DNA of 64,000 nt. Source: Limnephilus marmoratus (Eukaryota > Arthropoda > Insecta > Trichoptera > Limnephilidae). The stretch covers positions 17,316,001 to 17,380,000 of the forward strand of contig OU862919.1 of NCBI GenBank assembly GCA_917880885.1, in the 5' to 3' direction. Of this stretch, positions 11,326-22,777 are shown one piece after another; within the stretch, counting starts at the first letter, position 1, and each line of letters begins with the position of its first letter. A program made the position numbers and the translations under genes. Below the pieces are notes generated by a model. It searched no databases. It was given only the letters and a program-made list of their open reading frames with translations, and was not told the DNA's origin.

Positions 11326-11865
11326 GGTAATACCATCGGTGAGAAATCTCGACGGTAGGTATTTTCAAAAATTATCGCTGTCGCACCGCGCTCACAAAAG
11401 AACTAGCTATAGATGTGTGGGTGAGACCACGTGAGTGTTCTCTCTCCCCCTCTGCGCCTCCTGCCTACCGTCTTCCGCGAATCTCATCGCATGCTTGTTA
11501 CTAGGTATTCCAATATTCTGTTTGGATGGCATGTTTCGACTTATTTCGTCGCTAATGAAGTTTTTGACTCGGCTTTAGGGTGTATCGCTCTCCATAGACA
11601 GAAAAAGGGCGCATTATTTTTAAACGCATGAGGTCTCTAAAGTTGCATATGATTTGTAGCTATTCGAAACGTAAAAATAAATAAAATTAGTCTAAACGAC
11701 CCGAAGTTTAGAAAAAACTATATTTCGTGATTTGGAAAAATAAAATAATGGTCTTTTGTTTTGTAGCAAACTTACTTTTTATTCAATAACGGCAGTACAA
11801 AGAACACAAAACATATTTTGTCCAATATACGTAAGCTAGTTGTTAAAAATGTAAACCAACTAAAA
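11326..11865. other. No recognisable gene
   Basis: A plus-strand 66-codon frame at 11431-11631 shows no recognisable motif. No repeat ends identified. Confidence 0.3.
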
Positions 11866-11867
11866 CT

Positions 11868-12620
11868 AACTAACTAACCATCACGCCGTTTCCCCGCAGG
11901 GGTAGGCAGAGAGCATGGACCGCCAAACAACTCGATCTTGGCACACACTCCTTGCCTCGTTCACATATAAGTAACTGATTCACTTGGTCGTGCCATGTCT
12001 TCCTCGGGCGTCCCCGACTTCTTCTTTCATTCACATTTACGTCATATATTCTCCTTACACTCCTTTACTCGTTCATTCGCTCTACATGCCCAAACCATCT
12101 GAGCGTCCCTTTCTTAATCTTACTTATGACGCTTACATCAGCCTTGCATTCTTCGCGGATCTCCACATTTTTCACACGATCGTACATGGTTTTACCACAC
12201 ATACGCCTCAGGGATCTCATTTCTACAGCATTCAGTCTACTTTCATCCTTCCTCTGTAAGTTCCATGCCTCACTGCCATACATCAGGGTAGGTACCAGCA
12301 CTCAATTATAGACGGCTACCTTCGCTTCTTTTGACAGTTTTTTGTTGGCGCCAAAGGCGTTCGTCCTCCATTAATAGAGTTGCCTGCATTTACCCTTCTT
12401 TCGATATCTCTGTCAAAACTACCATCTCTCGTAAACATACTTCCCAAGTACACAAACTCACCCACCTGCTCCAAATCTCATCATTCACAACTATGTTGCA
12501 CACTGTTTTCATACTATCTCTTTCAAATACCATGACTTTAGATTTACTTACATTCATCATTAACTCATTCTTCGTACATACTTCGATCATCCTAGACACG
12601 AGAGACTGTTAAAAATGTAA
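11868..12620 (-). pseudogene. RTE-like LINE 3' half, frameshifted
   Basis: Minus-strand reading gives CTKNELMMNVSKSKVMVFER (nt 12599-12520), VNAGN, LVPTLMYGSEAWNLQRKDES, LNAVEMRSLRRMCG, then KIKKGTLRWFGHVERMNE, GRPRKTWHDQVNQ, and a stop near 11890. This is the C-terminal half of a widespread insect LINE polymerase. The 3' tail is the simple repeat (TTAG)n at 11868-11880, the microsatellite-type tail expected for RTE-like elements. Several frame changes (near 12310, 12065 and 11990) break it. Related ends cluster at 30715-32240. The RTE label rests on the WFGH and GRPRKTW wording and the tail, not on a search. Confidence 0.7.
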
Positions 12621-12689
12621 AAGGGAAAAATAACACGTTTTCTGGATAAAACTAAGATACTAAACAATAATGTACACCAACTGTACTGA

Positions 12690-12815
12690 ATATCTAGGCA
12701 CTTCCCCACCTTCCTCTTCCTCACTTCCTTCCGCTCCCCATTATCTTCAGCCTCACAACATACCCTAATTGTGGATGCCATAGTCTCACTGGCTCTTGTG
12801 CGGTATTCACATAAA
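12690..12815 (+). mobile_element. SINE family A 3' fragment
   Basis: The segment reads ATCTAGGCACTTCCCCACC, then CAGCCTCACAACATACCCTA and CATAGTCTCACTGGCTC, then TGTGCGGTATTCACAT. These are the last 120 bp or so of SINE family A. The head is missing. Confidence 0.65.
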
Positions 12816-13019
12816 AAACAACATTTTTTAACAAAATATAACAAATAAAATATAACGGTTGGCAAAACTGAATGTTAACGTAGTTTAAAGGCAGCGATTA
12901 CTTAAAATCTTGCTTCGAATTCAAATTTAACATTATATTTATTGAATGTAGTTTGGCGCTATTATAACCTTTTCAAGCATTATAGCCAGCGACCGAAGGA
13001 GATACACACACCTTTCCAC

Positions 13020-13285
13020 GTTTTTTTTTCATTAGCTCCACATATGGGATCCTTAGGAAAAAGAAAACCTCAGGGCCTATGTCATCTTTGGGGACGCTGT
13101 GTAGGGGTCCTTACAGGGAAAGGAAGGAGAGGAAGTTCTGGGAAGGGAGGTATCTGTCAATGGGTCCAAGGGTGACAGAAGTATGAATCCAACCCTCCCA
13201 TTAAGGTGCAAGGCAATGGATCGAGAGAGTCCGGGTGGAGAGGTCAAAAGGTCTCCTTCGACCAGTCTCTCAGAGAGGTGATTGA
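13020..13285 (-). mobile_element. Family B (SINE-like) 3' fragment
   Basis: Contains the terminal hairpin region of family B (GGGCCTATGTCATC, GGGACGCTGTGTAGG) and its GGAAGTTCTGGGAAGG, AGGCAATGGATCGAGAGAGT body blocks on the minus strand. Truncated relative to the full copy at 56680-57125. Confidence 0.6.
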
Positions 13286-13339
13286 TTACTTACAAATATC
13301 ACAAAATGCAATTATATAAAATGAAATTTAAAAATTATT

Positions 13340-13720
13340 TTTAAGTTAAATACCCTTATAGTATGCAAAGTCATTGGAGAAGCTGTGTGGAGGTTATTTT
13401 TAATGAAAGGAAGAAGAGGAATTTCTGGGTAGGTAAAAGTATGAAATGATGGTGGAGAGAGTCCGGCTGTAGAGATCAAAAGATCTCCCTCTTCCAGTTT
13501 CTCCCAATCCAGCCCGCCACGCAGTAAGTGAACAAAATCATCCGCCACCAAAACCCATGCAGACCTCATCCGTGAACCCGGGAACCCATGCTCAGTCACC
13601 AAACATAGCGGACCACTTGGGGTGACCAAGTGGCGGGGGTGTTGGTTATCCAATAAATGGTTTCCGGGGCGATGGTACCTAAAACGCCTCCCAAATTGAA
13701 AATTTATTATAGTACTTGAC
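13340..13720 (-). mobile_element. Family B (SINE-like) near-complete copy
   Basis: Minus orientation. The head at 13720-13620 reads inverted CAATTTGGGAGGCG, the GGTACC block, and TTATTGGATAACCAACACC. The middle has GGTGACTGAGCATGGG and GGGTTCACGG. The tail is the GCTGTGTGGAGG hairpin region at 13380-13400. Same structure as 25665-26010, 36150-36600 and 56680-57125. Confidence 0.7.
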
Positions 13721-13739
13721 ATAAACAATTTTAATTTTG

Positions 13740-14300
13740 CACAATTTTAGCATGAAAGCTCGGTCAGTATTGGTATACCGCGATGAGTCACTAAACAGAA
13801 AAAAAACGAATAAAAAATATCGATTACACGGGCAAGGACAACACTAGTCTACCGATAAAATTCGTTACATCACTACTTCACTTTATATGTATGTATTTGT
13901 CAAAACCCTTGTTCCCCGGCCCCCTCAGGAGAAATGAGCGAAAGGGACACCTGCACGTCGGGCCAAAAATACCTAAATAAAATCTTCGAAATCGATGTTT
14001 TGAATTCCCCATTTTTCTTCTCCAAAACTTGACCGATTTAAATTTTTTTTCTTTAACTGTATTAAAAGAAAATATTCTATGTCGGTACGTTTTGCTTTTT
14101 TTCAAAATACATTGTTTAGTTTGTTTACTGAACGTTTTTTGACGGCGTTTAAATTAGGCAATTTTATTCATTTTTGGAAGGTCCTAACTTCTATAAGAAG
14201 TAAATTATCAAAAAAAACAAAACGTACCGACACGCTAGTGGTCGATATCTATATTATGTAAAAAAAATTTTGCTCTAGGGTCAAAATCCAGAGAGATAAA
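13740..14300. other. Unclassified repeat-like stretch with stem-loop
   Basis: An imperfect stem joins CGGTACGTTTTG (about 14082-14093) and CAAAACGTACCG (about 14219-14230), enclosing an A/T-rich loop. The surrounding wording looks like a repetitive insect element, but I cannot name the family. No coding frame is credible. Confidence 0.4.
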
Positions 14301-14312
14301 CGGGGAATACGT

Positions 14313-14530
14313 TTGTATGGAAAAACGCCGCTAGTATTTCCTCTTAATTATGTGGTAAAAGCACTGAAACATTGTAAAATAAGATTCTTTGCAGACGACG
14401 CATTGATATATATAGCAGGAGAAGATTATGAACTCATAATAAATCATTTAAATGAAGACCTGCATAATAATAATAATATATCTAATAATTTAATGAAATT
14501 TAAAGAATTTGGCATTCTCGGACTGTAAAA
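14313..14530 (+). pseudogene. RT fragment with FADDALIYI motif
   Basis: The plus-strand frame contains IRFFADDALIYIAGEDYE at about 14380-14430, the catalytic (F/Y)xDD block of a LINE reverse transcriptase, then runs into unrelated sequence. The residues that follow (NEDLHNNNNISNN) reflect an AAT-rich junction. At about 14508 the sequence switches to the RLE-LINE tail. The join therefore appears chimeric or internally deleted. Confidence 0.6.
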
Positions 14531-14960
14531 ATATTACCATTTGTTATTTCGGCCACTGGCATAATACCTAGGAATCTAATTCAAAATTTAAGCATATTAG
14601 ATTTATCAAAGAATTTGTATATAAAAATGCAAAAATCAGTTATTTTAAATACATGTAGGATTACAAAAGATTTTTTAAATATTTATATTGAGGGATCAGT
14701 AGGATTTATAGGTTCAATTAGAAATGCCACAGAGCCGAACCCTCTGATATGAAAATATCTGGAGTCGGTGAATTATATTCCCATTTGGTCTCTAATAGGT
14801 TGACATGTTGTTCTTGAATTATTTTGTATTTATAATACTTATATAATGCAATTGCATAGCGTGGGTTGACTAGATGATCATTTGGGGAAGTGTGTGAAAG
14901 GGTTTAGTTTTTCCTGTGGGGAAAATTTAACCCGGAAATTTAAATCTGGTGCGTAAAGAT
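14508..14960 (+). mobile_element. 3' end of RLE-type LINE (second copy)
   Basis: Nearly identical to 29297-29770. The coding end includes RTVKILPFVISATGIIPRNL (with a stop in this copy's frame context), the stop codon follows ...EPNPLI, and then comes the same 3' UTR with TTGACATGTTGTTCTTG and a CCCGGAAATTTAAATCTGG end. Heavily 5'-truncated. High similarity to the 29-kb copy suggests fairly recent activity of this family. Confidence 0.8.
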
Positions 14961-15620
14961 ATATCCATCTTATCAACCTTAAATTTTTTCACGAGGTTGA
15001 TTATGCAATTCAATATATTTTTTAAAGTTGTTATTGAAATATTTCTAAAACACCGATCCATGTAATCTAATTCTCAAAATACACAGTCAATTTAAATCGT
15101 TTTGGAAAACTTATTTGGAAAATATTCTCATTTCATAATACCTAATTTAATAAAATTCAGTGTAGTATACATTTGCCCTGAAGAAGGAACGTTCGTTCTG
15201 AAACCGGTCGGATTTACTCAAGTATAAAAGTGGTTCAAACAAAGTTAAATTGTTTCATTTATCTATAATGGATAACCACAAATTTATAGCTATATTCAAA
15301 AGTATAATAAAATTCCTTCACGACATCAATATTATTACACGGGTGTTACGTGAATTGCGTACAACTAGGTGCTTCACGAATTGTAACTTCACAACGTAGT
15401 ACCCACCCACTTAACTTTTCTTCCAGACCATCAAATACAAGTTGTTATGAATCTTGACACTTGGTCCAGGGTTTATAGTTCGAAACCGGATGAACATTGA
15501 CATGGATTGAGTCAAATACTTGTTTGAATTTCTTTAACTTCATCTTTCCCACAATTTGTTATGTAACCTATTTTGTTGTTAAGGCTCCATTATGGGCGCT
15601 CAAAAAGAAGAAGAAGTTTA
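14960..15620. other. No gene; one hairpin motif
   Basis: No coding frame. At 15177-15212 there is CCTGAAGAAGG, GAACGTTCGTTC, TGAAACCGG, a hairpin motif discussed in the findings. Confidence 0.4.
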
Positions 15621-15629
15621 CTGAAGACG

Positions 15630-16135
15630 AATAATATTTGTGTTGTTTGTGATTTGGACTCGATGAAACGGAAACGAGCGACACGATCAAGATTTAGTCT
15701 TTAGTACAATGAGATAACAATCAAATATTAATTTATTTCACGGGTACTCAGTTCCAATATAATATGTAATACTAGTGGTATAAAGCGCCTGACAAACATC
15801 AGCGGCCAGACATTCAGCGGACCAAGTATCAAATCCCATGAAAGCAAAAAAAAATTTTTTTTGTGAAATCAATATCCAATCTTTAAACCACTCCAAAATG
15901 AACAGGCAAAAGAAAACACTAAAGAAAGCGACATCTAGCGACTCCTAAGAAGAAAACAAACACTAATAAGATGATTAAATGGATAGGAAAAGGTGCACTG
16001 GAATCCGACGACAAAAATATATTAAAAAAAAATCTTTTACATTGATAAAAAAAGTGCTACGTAGTCTTTCCATTCTTGTTTACTTTAGTTTTCTGAAGGT
16101 TTCACTTCTGCCACGTTTGAATTGCACACTCTGGT
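15630..16135 (+). mobile_element. MITE family D copy (long form)
   Basis: The right end at 16073-16130 (TTTAGTTTTCTGAAGGTTTC, ACTTCTGCC) matches the inverted left end of the 4030-4252 copy and the end at 54822-54866. The left side (ATTTGGACTCGATGAAACGG, AGCGACACGATC at about 15650-15685) matches the left sides of the copies at 26870 and 54655. The interior is longer than in sister copies, so something may be inserted. Confidence 0.5.
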
Positions 16136-16479
16136 TTTTTAAATAATTTTTATAGCGTACTTCGCAACATTTTTTCTATTCATCGTTATTATCCACATCT
16201 AAAATTTACAAAAAGCATTTGAATTTGAAAGAAACGTGCATTGCTTGCTTAAACCGTATGAATTTATTGGTGACTTCAGGCGTAGTTATATGCTGTTGCA
16301 TAATATAAATTTGCTTGTCGACACTGAAACAACAGCATCCCTGAAATATCAATTCCAATTACACGGTCTATTTTCAGCGTTATTCAGTTCAAGGAATTGG
16401 AATGTTTTTTACACAAATAAAATTAGTGATGGAAACACAAAATCAACAGACTGAAATAATATTTATATTTCGGTTAGGA

Positions 16480-16789
16480 ATACAAAATGATTCGTTTTCA
16501 TTGAATTAAAATGACGCCACAATGTGAATTTTGATAAATAGAAATAATTCAAAAATTAACATTGTTAAAATTCAAAAATTAACATTGTTAAAATTCAAAA
16601 ATTTACATTGTTAAAATTCAAAAATTAACATTGTTAAAATTTAAAAATTAACATTGTTAAAATTTAAAAATTAACATTGTTAAAATTCAAAAATTAACAT
16701 TGTTAAAATTCAAAAATTAACATTGTTAAAATTCAAAAATTCGCATTGTGGCATCATTTTAATTCAATGAAAACAAATCATTTTGTATT
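16480..16789. mobile_element. MITE with internal 23-bp tandem repeats
   Basis: Terminal inverted repeats of about 49 bp (starting AATACAAAATGATTCGTTTT, 16479-16528, and its near-complement 16741-16790) enclose about eight tandem units of TTAAAATTCAAAAATTAACA plus TTG (23 bp). No coding capacity. The inner TIR motif ATGRYGCCACAA recurs in elements near 49535 and 62315. Confidence 0.85.
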
Positions 16790-17083
16790 AATTTAATTGT
16801 TGTTATTTAATCAAAATTATCCACATGTTAAGGATACGATTAAAATTAACAAAAATAACAAAAAGCAAACAAGTATGGACCAATAACTATCTGTAGACAA
16901 AAATTAATATTAGTGATCAATTAGTTAAAGGTATCTTATAAAACAATTATAATAATTTTTATGTTTTATTTTATATACATAAAAATTATTTCATAATTAC
17001 ACTTAAATATTAAAAACTTTTAAAATTAATACAAAATAATCAAGTTGTCTAATCAAGTTAATTATTACAAATATAAGCATTAA

Positions 17084-18287
17084 TCCTACTAATATTATAA
17101 AGGTGAAAGTTTGTATGGATGTATGTTTGTTACTCTTTCACGCACAAACTACTGAATAGATTTTAAAAATTCTTTCACTAATAGAAAGCAACATTATTTG
17201 GGAGATCTATAGGCTATATATATTGATAAGCTCTGGCGTTATGAATAATCTCTGGCGTTATGAAATTATTTATCATACGTTTTCTGTCGCTTACAAAATC
17301 GATTTGTTGCAAACGCCAATTGTCGCCTTGGAAACGATGTTTTTTTTTTTTTAATTAGGTTACTATGGACATCCCTTTGATGTATTCAAATATGTATAAA
17401 ATACTGATTCCTACTTTACTGAATGGATTTTAATGAAACTTTACAAAAATATAAACATATAGGCTATAGCTCAGAGCTCTGGCATTACGAAATTGCAATA
17501 GGTGGCACGATTAGTGAGATATCTTTAATTATTTAATTGATTCAAATTATTAGGGAAGTAGGTACTTCAAATAAATTCGCTGATTTAAATATTTTCTAAA
17601 ATAGAATTTTTATGAATCTTTGTTTTGCAAAATGTCATTCTCAAATTTTGACATCACACAACAATTATTGTTTTAATTGGATAGACAGGTATCGAATTTT
17701 TTAAGTATAAATCTGCCGTACTGGATTTTTTGGTAGAATATAAAAAGAAGAATAATAATTCGTACTTAATAACTATCTCCAAAAATGAATCACAGAAATG
17801 TATGTATGCGCAAACCCGAACGACTGAACCAAATTGGATAACACTTTTTTTTTGTTCGTTTTTTTGTATATAACTACCGCTGTGTTCTGGCATTACGAAA
17901 TTTGTAAAATAAATTATATAATTTGTGCATTAAACTGCTTAATCGTTAATATGGAATATTTTTAGAAAATTATAGTAGGTGGCATGCGAGCAGTTTGAAA
18001 ACTCAATGTATCGGGAATGAATGTGTGGAATGCGAGAGGTGAGAGGAGGGAGTGGGAAGGGGGGGAGGGGGCGTTGGGAGGGTGTTGGTGGAGGGGGGAA
18101 GGGGAGGGGGAGGAGGGTGGGGGGAGGGGGTATGAGGGAATGGAGTGGGGGGAGGGGTAGGTGGAGGGGGAGGGGTAGGTGGAGGGGGAGGGGATTGATG
18201 GGGGAGTGGAGTGGGGAGAGGGAAGGTGGAGGAGGCTGAGTGGAAATCCCCTAATACCATGCGAGCGAAGCCGCGGGAAAAAGCTAG
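17084..18287 (+). mobile_element. Non-autonomous Helitron, apparently complete
   Basis: Begins TCCTACTAATATTATAAAGG directly after A and ends GAAGCCGCGGGAAAAAGCTAG directly before T. This is the 5' TC, 3' CTAG and A/T insertion context expected of Helitrons. It has no inverted terminal repeats and no Rep/helicase frame. A G-rich low-complexity tract (GGA/GGGGA) fills 18030-18240. The 5' 100 bp (GTTTGTATGGATGTATGTTT, CTCTTTCACGC) is shared with the copy at 38820-39679 and with the palindrome at 29785-29985. Confidence 0.85.
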
Positions 18288-18432
18288 TATGAAAATAAAT
18301 TTAAGAGATTCCTATTTTAAAAAAATATATATTTTGGTTATCAGTAATATTTAATTTGCCATTAGCACTTTTCTAATTTCTAAGTTATCTAAAATACCCA
18401 GAAATAAACATTAAAAAAAAAATTGTTTCTTT

Positions 18433-19193
18433 AAGGCTACGAACGTACAGGCAGGTGGCTGGCTTAGCGCCTAGAGCCTAGTGGCTTGCACTCTGGCTAC
18501 TTGCTAGGATACATGGTGGCCGCACTGAAGGTGGTTTGCGTGGTGGGTCGCTAGATGCCTTGGTCATTTGCTTGTCGGCACGTTGACGAGATGTCACTTT
18601 CAAAATTAGTTCTGAAACTGCTACTTACAGAAAATTCATTTTTAAAATATTCATAACCATGTACGTCTTTAGATTTTCACGGCCAAAAGTATTTTCGATA
18701 TTTGTTTTTGGGGTGTTATGCCGTGTTACGCTACCTCCTTTAGCCAAAGTTTCGGACAGCGTTACAGTGTCCATCACCACTATCATCAGGGCAGATGAGC
18801 TGCAACATGGCATAACATCCCAAAAACAAATCACGAAAATTCATAACCACAATTAACTTCTCAATGTAAAAAAAAAAATCATCATAAATAAATCACTTCT
18901 AACCATCTTTTTCTACTTAGATTGCTACATCTTCCCATAGTTTCTGACAACTGTCTAATAATATTTCATCCAATTTTTTCTTCTAAAATGCCTCGCGCCT
19001 AGCGGCAAAAAACCAACACGTTGGTTTACCTGGATACACGCCAAGCGACTATCTACAACCTATCTAGGCGCCAAGCGCGCAGTGCGGCCGGTCGCTAAAA
19101 TTCGAGAATGTTCGTTTTACTAAGCTACTCGCTAGGTGACTCGCTAGGCTCTAGGCGCTAAGCAAGCCGCCTGCCTATGCGGACGTGGCCTTA
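18433..19193. mobile_element. DNA transposon with about 50-bp TIRs, non-autonomous
   Basis: The left end AAGGCTACGAACGTACAGGC, then GGCTTAGCGCCTAGAGCCTAG, is inverted at 19141-19193 (CTAGGCTCTAGGCGCTAAGC, CCTGCCTATGCGGACGTGGC). TTA flanks both sides, compatible with a 3-bp target duplication as in PIF/Harbinger elements, but this is not certain. The interior holds a family C fold-back repeat at 18660-18850 and no transposase. Confidence 0.75.
18660..18850 (-). repeat. Family C fold-back repeat copy
   Basis: The ends are inverted (GGTGTTATGCCGTGTTACGC against AACATGGCATAACATCCC). The centre, read on the minus strand, has CTGATGATAG, GGACACTGTAACGCTGTCC and GAAACTTTGGC. Other copies are at 35920-36040 and 58393-58512. 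Confidence 0.65.
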
Positions 19194-19615
19194 TACTAAC
19201 AACTCAATAGACGCTAGAGAAGAATTTTTGTTTATCATGTCAATGTTAGAATTTTCCAAAACATTATCTGAAATTTTTGTTTTTTGTCCGCAGGTTCGCA
19301 GGTTTGTACCTATTGACGGAACTTGGATTTCATAACGACTTGGAAAAAATCGTGTGGATAGCTCTTTTTACTAAGATTAAGAAAATATTTTTGAAATGTA
19401 GAGTTTTTTATTATTTTCAAATATATAAATCCATTATTTGGGCTCGTGACGTCCCCACATGAAAATGTCCAGTCTCCGAAAATGATACTATTAATTTTGT
19501 AAAATTCCACAATGATTTTTTTTTATATGGCATCACTTTGATTTCAGGCGAATTTTTGGATTTGACATTTAACGTTCACTAGATTTATTGTTTGTTCTCT
19601 GCGAACTTATCATTT
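19194..19615. other. No recognisable feature
   Basis: Short frames only. No repeat termini seen. Confidence 0.3.
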
Positions 19616-19619
19616 GGTT

Positions 19620-20380
19620 TGACTTTTCAACAGATGTTATGAAGAAAAATCCATCAGCTGCCGCTAACATATTAAGCAAGTTTTTTGCAAATGTATGCAA
19701 AAACCGTGCAAATCAAATACAAAAAATACCGTCTATTGACGAACAGAACATAAACGTCAATATCTTAAACATAATTGACATGTTTCCCCTTACTTCAGCC
19801 CAGGAAATAAAACAAATCATTTCAAGCATGAAGGGAAGATCAGCACCAGGTTTCGATGATGTTACTGCCGAAATACTGAAAACTATCAAAAAACATATTT
19901 CAAATCCATTAACACAATTAATCAACAAAGCGGAATATTCCCAACGATATATAAACAAACCATCATCACTCCAATGCATAAATCTGGCAACCCAGAAGAA
20001 GTGACAAATTATCGTTCAATATCGCTGATTTCAAACATTGCCAAAATCTTTGAAAAAATTATCAAAAAAAGATTGACTGGATTTATTAACAAAAATAACA
20101 TTATTCACAACAACCAATATGAATTTATGAAAAATAGAAGTACCCAAAATGCAATTGCCAAATTATCGAACATTATTCAGAAGACGTTAGACAAACCTTT
20201 GAAATGCCTCGAAATCTTCATAGATCTTAAAAAAGCTTTAGATAGTATTTCTCATGATAAACTTATTAAAAAATTAAACTCTGTTGGGATAAACGATAAA
20301 GCTCTAAAGTGGATAAAAAGCTATTTACAACTCCCTAAGTCTACCACTAACAAGTAATTTCGGGATACCTCAAGGCACAA
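19620..20380 (+). pseudogene. Jockey-like LINE RT, N-terminal part (split copy)
   Basis: Two plus-strand frames join with one frame change near 19925-19940. The first covers the region before the RT core (FFANVCKNR, FPLTSAQEIKQIISSMKGRS, APGFDD). The second covers RT fingers and palm: GIFPTIYKQTIITPMHKSGN, NYRSISLISNIAKIFEKIIK, QYEFMKNRST, IFIDLKKALDSISHDKL, WIKSYL, then after a stop FGIPQGTSV. The match ends abruptly at about 20380, where tandem repeats begin. It resumes downstream of the catalytic site at about 21650, so the YADD block is lost or displaced. Clade (jockey-like) inferred from the motif wording. Confidence 0.75.
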
Positions 20381-20429
20381 GTGTTGAGTACCTCATACAA
20401 GAGGCACCTCAAATGTCCCATACAAACAC

Positions 20430-20800
20430 CTAAAATGTCCCCCCACCTCACAATATGTATTTGTACCAACTCTTTTTCTTTGTATTACTACAAATATGAA
20501 GGGGGGGCAAATATGAAGGAGGGACAAATATGAGGTGTGAGGTGGTTTGTTTTGTTGGACTACATTCATGTCATGTACGGGACAAATATGAGGTGAGGTG
20601 TGAGGTGGTTGGTGTATTGGACTACATGTCATGTCACGTTGTCACGTATGGGACAAATATGAGGTGAGGTGTGAGGTGGTTGATGTATTAAACTACACGT
20701 CATGTCACGCATAGTTTGGGTCAAATGTATGAGGTGGTGAGGCGTGAAATGTTGTATGACATTTTTGTATTAGAACTGTGAGGTGGTGATGGGGTAAGCC
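20430..20800. repeat. Tandem repeat, about 75-110-bp unit, GAGGTG-rich
   Basis: About four imperfect units share GGGACAAATATGAGGTGAGG, TGTGAGGTGGTTG and ACTACATGTCATGTCACG. The array lies inside the disrupted LINE copy. No coding meaning. Confidence 0.75.
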
Positions 20801-20809
20801 ATTCATATA

Positions 20810-21445
20810 TTGTGAATACCGCAGAAGCGTCCCAACCCCAACTGCTCCGAAATTTTTATTTTTTATTTTTTTATTCTAAATTATTGTTAAGTGAATACCG
20901 CACAAGAGTACCAACTGCTCGAAAAAAATTTTTTTTTTGAAATATTTTTTTATTGTAAATTATTCTTATGTGAATACACATAACAATAATTTATGAGCAC
21001 AAGAGTCCCAACTGCTCCAAAAAAATTTTTTTGTGAAATATTTTTTTTATTGTAAATTATTGTTATGTGAATACACAAAACAATAATTTATGAGCACAAG
21101 AGTCCCAACTGCTCCAAAAAAAGTTTTTTTTTTAAATATTTTTTTATTGTAAATTATTGTTATGTGAATACACATAACAATAATTTATGAGCATAAGAGT
21201 CCCAACTGCTTAATTTTTTTATTTTTTATTCTAAATATTTTTAATTATAAATTATGTATTGATAAGCGAATACCGCACAACAGTACCAACTGCTCAAAAA
21301 AAAAGAAACATTTTTTTATTGTAAATTATTGTTATGCGAATCCCGCACAAGAGTTCCAACCTGCTCCAAAATTTTTTTTATTTTTTTATATATTTTTATT
21401 TTAAATTATTGTTAAATGTTATGTAAATACCGCACAAGTGTCCCA
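20810..21445. repeat. Satellite derived from SINE family A 3' end, 8 units
   Basis: Eight units of about 68-104 bp each start GTGAATACCGCACAAGAG (or the variant with CACATAACAATAATTTATGA inserted), then TCCCAACTGCTCC, then a T/A-rich spacer. The start block equals the 3' end of SINE family A seen at 37277-37320. The array has therefore amplified a SINE terminus. Confidence 0.8.
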
Positions 21446-21639
21446 GCAGCTCCCAAGGGAGGGAGGATGAGGCAGTGTTGAGATGAGGTGTAGGGGGTTG
21501 CTGAAGAGGGGGAGGGATAAGAGGGGTGTGCAGGGGGGGAGATCAGAAGGGGGTGCAGGGAGGGGATCAGAGGTGGTGAAGGAGGGGAGGGGGATTATCC
21601 ATAATAACGAATGTAATAAAATCACACGAATCCAAGGCT

Positions 21640-22604
21640 GTTCAACATTGAATCAGTATCAGAAATTAAATTCCTCGGAGTGATAATAGATCAACACATG
21701 ACGTGGAGAGCCATATCTGTGAATTGGTTAAGCGTATCAGAAAGTGTATATATATATTCATAAGATTAAGAAATATTTTATACTCAACAATCTAAAAAGA
21801 GTATACTATGCACTAATCCAGTTATTAATTCAATATGGAATTATTGGATGGGGGGGGGGGTCATACAACAATATTCTAACCCCGATCAAAGTGATCCAGA
21901 AGCTAATGATTAAAGTAATCCTCAAGAAACCCTACACTTATCCAACAGAAACGCTTTTAGCAGATTTCACGGTGCCTCGAGTAGAGAATATCTTCAAGAA
22001 AAATACAATTATCCAAATTTACAAAGATAATATCATCAAAAAATGTGAAACCCACCAATCAAAAAGATATCAAGACGACATCAAAATACCAAAATTTAAT
22101 ACCAAACTAATGCAAAACAATTATATCTATTTAGGAATAAAGTTTTACAGCAACCTTCTGTTTGAAATAAAAAAACCAAAGACATCAATAAACTGAAACT
22201 CAAACTGAAGCTACACTTCATCAGGAATAATTAACTAAATAATTACCTGTTTTTCTCTTTCTTTCTATTTATTATTAATCTATATTCATCTCTATTTTAT
22301 TTAGATTTTTCGAATTTCTCTTTAGTGCACAATATTCTAGTATGTTACCGTGTCCTATGTATGTACTCCTACACATATAGATGATCCATAAGTTTCAATA
22401 ATTAATCCTATTATATACTTACCTATTGCATAATATTATTCTATTTCTGTTATAATTAGTGTAACTCGCTCATCCAGCACAAGAACTAGCTTCTTCTTTG
22501 GTGATATTACAATTTTTAATAATTTATGTACCGATATGTAATTTATATAACACCACTGTACACTTATATATCTATATTAAATAAAAGAAAAATAAAAAAA
22601 AGAG
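21640..22604 (+). pseudogene. Jockey-like LINE RT C-terminus and 3' UTR (split copy)
   Basis: Resumes the element that breaks off at 20380. It reads SEIKFLGVIIDQHMTW in one frame, then from 21744 LNNLKRVYYALIQLLIQYGI, IGWGGGSYNN, VIQKLMIKVILKKPYTYPTE, and a C-terminal basic region ending at 22196. A 3' UTR with an A-rich tail (22578-22604) follows. A G10 run at 21851-21860 sits inside the coding part. The homologous protein at 27229-28155 is open throughout. Confidence 0.75.
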
Positions 22605-22777
22605 AGTGTCTTAGAATATTTGCCTAAACCGGATTTTTTTTTAAATGTGATGCAAGTGGCCTATAGCCATGTTGACAGGTTGCCATTAGAGCGACTGTCA
22701 AATTTTCGAGTAATTATCGAGTAATTTGCGTCAAAGCAGAAAAATATCTATTTTGTTCAGGAGATTGATAAATTGAG

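Noticed and set aside
11868..11882. TTAG tandem considered as telomeric (TTAGG) repeat
   Set aside because: The unit is four bases (TTAG) and lies at the 3' end of an RTE-like LINE, i.e. its tail. No TTAGG tract seen anywhere.
18003..18260. Proline-rich and glycine-rich frames in the G-rich tract
   Set aside because: Low-complexity (GGA/GGGGA) sequence inside a Helitron. Similar frames arise at 39092-39703 and 6283-6569 for the same reason.
19100..19193. GC-rich CTAGGC-containing end considered as a Helitron CTAG terminus
   Set aside because: It is inverted at 18433-18485, so it is a terminal inverted repeat, not a Helitron end.
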